Shown in pieces: positions 12,314 through 14,707 of a stretch of 14,707 bases of DNA; position 1 is the first letter of the stretch, and each line of letters opens with the position of its first letter. A model generated the notes under the pieces. It saw nothing but the letters and a program-made list of their open reading frames with translations, was not told the origin of the DNA and did not search any database. A program made the position numbers and the translations under genes. The DNA comes from an uncultured Caulobacteraceae bacterium (GTDB lineage: Bacteria > Pseudomonadota > Alphaproteobacteria > Caulobacterales > Caulobacteraceae), in assembly GCA_946480495.1 (NCBI GenBank), contig CAMLKO010000009.1, positions 1 to 14,707 on the forward strand. Reading direction: 5' to 3'.

Positions 12314-14491
12314 GTGACCGACCACGCCTGTCATCACCATCATCACACCGCGGCGCCCGCGAGCGCCGAGCCCCCGAAACCCGGCGTCATCTACACCTGC
12401 CCCATGCACCCCCAGATCCGGCAGGAAGGTCCGGGGTCCTGCCCCATCTGCGGCATGGCGCTGGAACCCGAGATCGCGACGGCCGACACTGGACCGAACC
12501 CCGAACTCGCCGACATGACCCGGCGCTTCTGGGCGGGCCTGGCGCTCGCGATCCCGCTGCTGGTCATCGAGATGGGCGGGCACATCTTCGGACTGCACAT
12601 CCCGCTCGCGCCCCAGCCCATGGCCTGGCTGCAGCTGGCGTTCGCCAGCCCCGTGGTGCTGTGGGCCGGCTGGCCCTTCTTCGAGCGCGGCTGGGCCTCG
12701 CTGAAGACCCGCAACCTCAACATGTTCACCCTGATCGCGATGGGGGTGGGCGTCGCCTACGGCTACAGCGTCGTCGCCACTGTCGCGCCGCAGCTTTTCC
12801 CCGCCGCCCTGCGCTCGCATGACGGCGCCGTGCCGCTCTACTTCGAGGCGGCCGCCGTCATCACCGTGCTGGTGCTGCTGGGCCAGGTGCTGGAGCTGCG
12901 CGCCCGCGAACAGACCGGCGGCGCCATCCGCGCCCTCCTCGACCTCGCGCCCAAGACCGCGCGGCGCGTCACCGAGCACGGCGACGAGGAAGTCACCCTC
13001 GACCACATCCATGCCGGAGACCTCCTGCGCGTACGGCCCGGCGAGAAGATCCCCGTCGACGGCGAGCTCACCGAAGGCCGCGTGGCCGTCGACGAGTCCA
13101 TGGTCACCGGCGAGTCCATGCCCGTCACCAAGGAGCCCGGCGCGAAGGTCGTCGGCGGTTCGCTCAACACCACCGGCTCCTTCGTCATGCGCGCGGAGAA
13201 GGTCGGCGCCGACACCCTGCTTTCCCAGATCGTGCAGATGGTCGCCCAGGCCCAGCGCAGCCGCGCGCCGATCCAGCGGCTGGCCGATCAGGTCTCCGGC
13301 TGGTTCGTGCCGCTGGTGATCGGCGTCGCGGTGCTGGCCGCCGTCGCCTGGGGCGTGTTCGGGCCCGAGCCGCGCTTCACCTACGCGCTGATCGCGGCCG
13401 TCTCGGTGCTGATCATCGCCTGCCCCTGTGCGCTGGGACTGGCCACCCCGATCTCCATCATGGTCGGCGTCGGCCGCGGCGCCCACGCGGGCGTGCTGAT
13501 CAAGAACGCCGAGGCGCTGGAGCGCTTCGAGAAGATCGACACCCTGGTCATCGACAAGACCGGCACGCTGACCGAAGGCAAACCCGCCGTCGTCGCGATC
13601 AACCCCGCCGAAGGCTTCACCGAAGAGGAGCTGTTGCGTCTCGCCGCCTCGCTCGAACGCGGCAGCGAACATCCGCTGGGCGACGCCATCGTCCGCGCCG
13701 CCGCCGAACGCGATCTGAAGCTCTCCGAGACCCAGGATTTCGACTCCCCGGTCGGCAAGGGCGTGCTCGGGACCGTGGATGGACGGAGACTTGTCCTCGG
13801 CAGCGGCGCCTTCCTGGCCGAACAGCGCGTCGCCACCGCGGCGCTGGATGCGCAGGCCGACGCGCTCCGGCAGGACGGCGCGACCGCGATCTTCATGGCG
13901 GTCGACGGCAAGCTCGCCGGCGTCATCGCCATCGCCGACCCGATCAAGGCCACCACGCCCGACGCCGTCCGCGCCCTCAAGGCCGAAGGCATCCGCCTCG
14001 TCATGATGACCGGCGACAACCGCACCACCGCCCAGGCGGTCGCCAAGAAACTGGGCATCGACGAGGTCGAGGCCGAGGTCCTCCCCGCCGACAAGGCCTC
14101 CGTCGTCGAGAAGCTCCGCGGAGAAGGCCGGATCGTCGGCATGGCCGGCGACGGCGTGAACGACGCCCCCGCGCTGGCCGCCGCCGAGGTCGGGATCGCC
14201 ATGGGCGCCGGCGCCGACGTCGCCATCGAAAGCGCCGGCGTCACCCTGCTGCAGGGCGACCTGCAGGGCCTGGTCCGGGCGCGGCGCCTGTCGCGCGCGG
14301 TGATGCGCAACATCCGCCAGAACCTGCTCTTCGCCTTCATCTACAACGCCGCCGGCGTACCGGTCGCCGCGGGCCTCCTCTACCCGACCTTCGGCATCCT
14401 CCTCTCGCCCGCCATCGCCGCGCTGGCGATGTCGCTGTCCTCGGTCAGCGTGGTCGGCAATGCGCTGCGGCTGAGGGCGGTGCGCCTCTAA
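12314..14491 (+). CDS. copA: Cu(+)-exporting P1B-type ATPase with N-terminal heavy-metal-binding domain
   Basis: A 725-residue pump that expels Cu+ from the cytoplasm using ATP. The GTG at 12314 is chosen because GAGGAG lies seven bases upstream; earlier in-frame starts fall inside the promoter and operator. The N-terminus has Cys6 and five histidines (7-11). A heavy-metal-binding (HMBD) domain follows at 27-50 (YTCPMHPQ and [10 protein letters not shown], with Cys29, His32, Cys43, Cys46) instead of the classical CxxC HMA domain. Pump motifs are TGES (265-268), the CPC membrane site (370-372), DKTGT with phosphorylated Asp414, the HP pair (453-454), TGDN (566-569) and GDGVND (612-617). YN (677-678) and MSLSS (706-710) with CPC form the Cu+ (P1B-1) signature. 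Divergent from csoR and under its operators; eight membrane helices are expected. Some annotators would call it copper-translocating ATPase without a symbol. Confidence 0.95.
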   Translation: MTDHACHHHHHTAAPASAEPPKPGVIYTCPMHPQIRQEGPGSCPICGMALEPEIATADTGPNPELADMTRRFWAGLALAIPLLVIEMGGHIFGLHIPLAPQPMAWLQLAFASPVVLWAGWPFFERGWASLKTRNLNMFTLIAMGVGVAYGYSVVATVAPQLFPAALRSHDGAVPLYFEAAAVITVLVLLGQVLELRAREQTGGAIRALLDLAPKTARRVTEHGDEEVTLDHIHAGDLLRVRPGEKIPVDGELTEGRVAVDESMVTGESMPVTKEPGAKVVGGSLNTTGSFVMRAEKVGADTLLSQIVQMVAQAQRSRAPIQRLADQVSGWFVPLVIGVAVLAAVAWGVFGPEPRFTYALIAAVSVLIIACPCALGLATPISIMVGVGRGAHAGVLIKNAEALERFEKIDTLVIDKTGTLTEGKPAVVAINPAEGFTEEELLRLAASLERGSEHPLGDAIVRAAAERDLKLSETQDFDSPVGKGVLGTVDGRRLVLGSGAFLAEQRVATAALDAQADALRQDGATAIFMAVDGKLAGVIAIADPIKATTPDAVRALKAEGIRLVMMTGDNRTTAQAVAKKLGIDEVEAEVLPADKASVVEKLRGEGRIVGMAGDGVNDAPALAAAEVGIAMGAGADVAIESAGVTLLQGDLQGLVRARRLSRAVMRNIRQNLLFAFIYNAAGVPVAAGLLYPTFGILLSPAIAALAMSLSSVSVVGNALRLRAVRL

Positions 14492-14493
14492 TC

Positions 14494-14642
14494 CCTTCTC
14501 CCCTCGCGGGAGAAGGTGGCGGCCGAAGGCCGACGGATGAGGGGGCGCACCGCCCTTTCAACCGCCCTTATTCGCTGAGATTTCTGAGAGCCCCCTCATC
14601 CGACCCGCTTCGCGGGCCACCTTCTCCCGCGAGGGGAGAAGG
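14494..14642. repeat. Large imperfect palindrome (REP/intergenic inverted-repeat type)
   Basis: The 26 bases at 14494-14519 are the exact reverse complement of 14617-14642, and the 13 bases at 14534-14546 are the exact reverse complement of 14590-14602; the centre is about 43 bases. Each arm also folds on itself (CTTCTCCC with GGGAGAAG around CTCGC; GGCC with GGCC; CCCGC with GCGGG). Arms of this type (CTTCTCCC...GAGGGGAGAAGG) are common between genes in alphaproteobacterial genomes. It begins three bases after the ATPase stop and could also help end transcription. Confidence 0.8.
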
Positions 14643-14707
14643 ATGTTGAGTCAGCAAATCGTCCAGCACCTCCATATTGGCCACCAGCTCGCCCGGCCGT
14701 GAGTCCT
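14568..14707 (-). CDS. Unidentified gene, C-terminal fragment ending inside the inverted repeat
   Basis: An open frame enters from beyond the right edge and reads DSRPGELVANMEVLDDLLTQ, then HPSPLAGEGGPRSGSDEG, then ALRNLSE and TAA at 14568. The first 20 residues look like a normal amphipathic protein helix. The following 18 come from the right arm of the inverted repeat (14590-14642); PSPLAGEG-type tails are typical of genes read into such repeats. I do not recognise the family from 45 residues. The normal stop may have been lost when the repeat arrived, or the gene may simply end in it. It converges on the copper ATPase, with the left repeat arm between the stops. Confidence 0.45.
   Translation of the reverse strand, partial: DSRPGELVANMEVLDDLLTQHPSPLAGEGGPRSGSDEGALRNLSE

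Noticed and set aside
12272..13672. 466-codon minus-strand open frame opposite the copper ATPase
   Set aside because: Fully antisense to the ATPase, with Asp/Gly/His-rich composition and no domain; a mirror of codon bias.

Overview
The window is high-GC DNA (roughly two-thirds G+C by eye) with densely packed genes. It looks like chromosomal sequence of an alphaproteobacterium, most likely Caulobacterales (Caulobacter/Phenylobacterium-like). Three things support this: a minus-strand block ptsP - rodZ - ispG - small regulator - prfA, Caulobacter-like TTGACG promoter elements, and a TTGAC-N4-ATCAA box of the FNR/FixK type. The taxonomic call is inference from gene content.

Layout. (1) 1-1228, minus: the start of a phosphotransferase-family kinase, coupled by an ATGA overlap to a CrtC/AttH-like protein of unknown function. 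(2) 1354-2670, plus: a YihY/BrkB-family membrane protein whose last 31 codons run antisense into prfA. (3) 2576-5556, minus: prfA (release factor 1), a small winged-helix regulator, and ispG (isoprenoid precursor synthesis). (4) 5704-8092, plus: two tandem paralogous TSUP (TauE/SafE-type) transporters and a TorF-family outer-membrane porin. This is a transport cassette lying against the surrounding strand, between ispG and rodZ. (5) 8089-11507, minus: a RodZ-like cell-shape protein and PtsP (EI-Ntr of the nitrogen phosphotransferase system). (6) 11621-14491: a copper module with a small two-helix membrane protein behind an FNR/FixK-like box, a CsoR copper-sensing repressor, and a divergently transcribed Cu+ P1B-ATPase. 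Two CsoR-type operators sit in the csoR-ATPase divergent promoter. (7) 14494-14707: a large inverted repeat of the intergenic type, which overlaps the 3' end of an unidentified minus-strand gene running off the window.

How they work together. The copper module is the clearest circuit: CsoR should hold down itself and the ATPase until Cu(I) binds its Cys-His-Cys site, and the small membrane protein may add oxygen control. The TSUP-TSUP-porin set could move one anionic solute, possibly sulfur-containing, across both membranes; the substrate cannot be read from sequence. The housekeeping genes (prfA, ispG, rodZ, ptsP) are ordinary.

Most notable observations. The two TSUP genes carry matching upstream elements at matching distances. 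The csoR-ATPase region has a palindromic TTGCAA that could serve as -35 for both directions. All three convergent gene junctions overlap and leave no room for a terminator; two of them share a single CTAG as both stop codons. No CRISPR array, rRNA, tRNA, transposase or phage gene was seen. No gene-free stretch exceeds about 300 bases.
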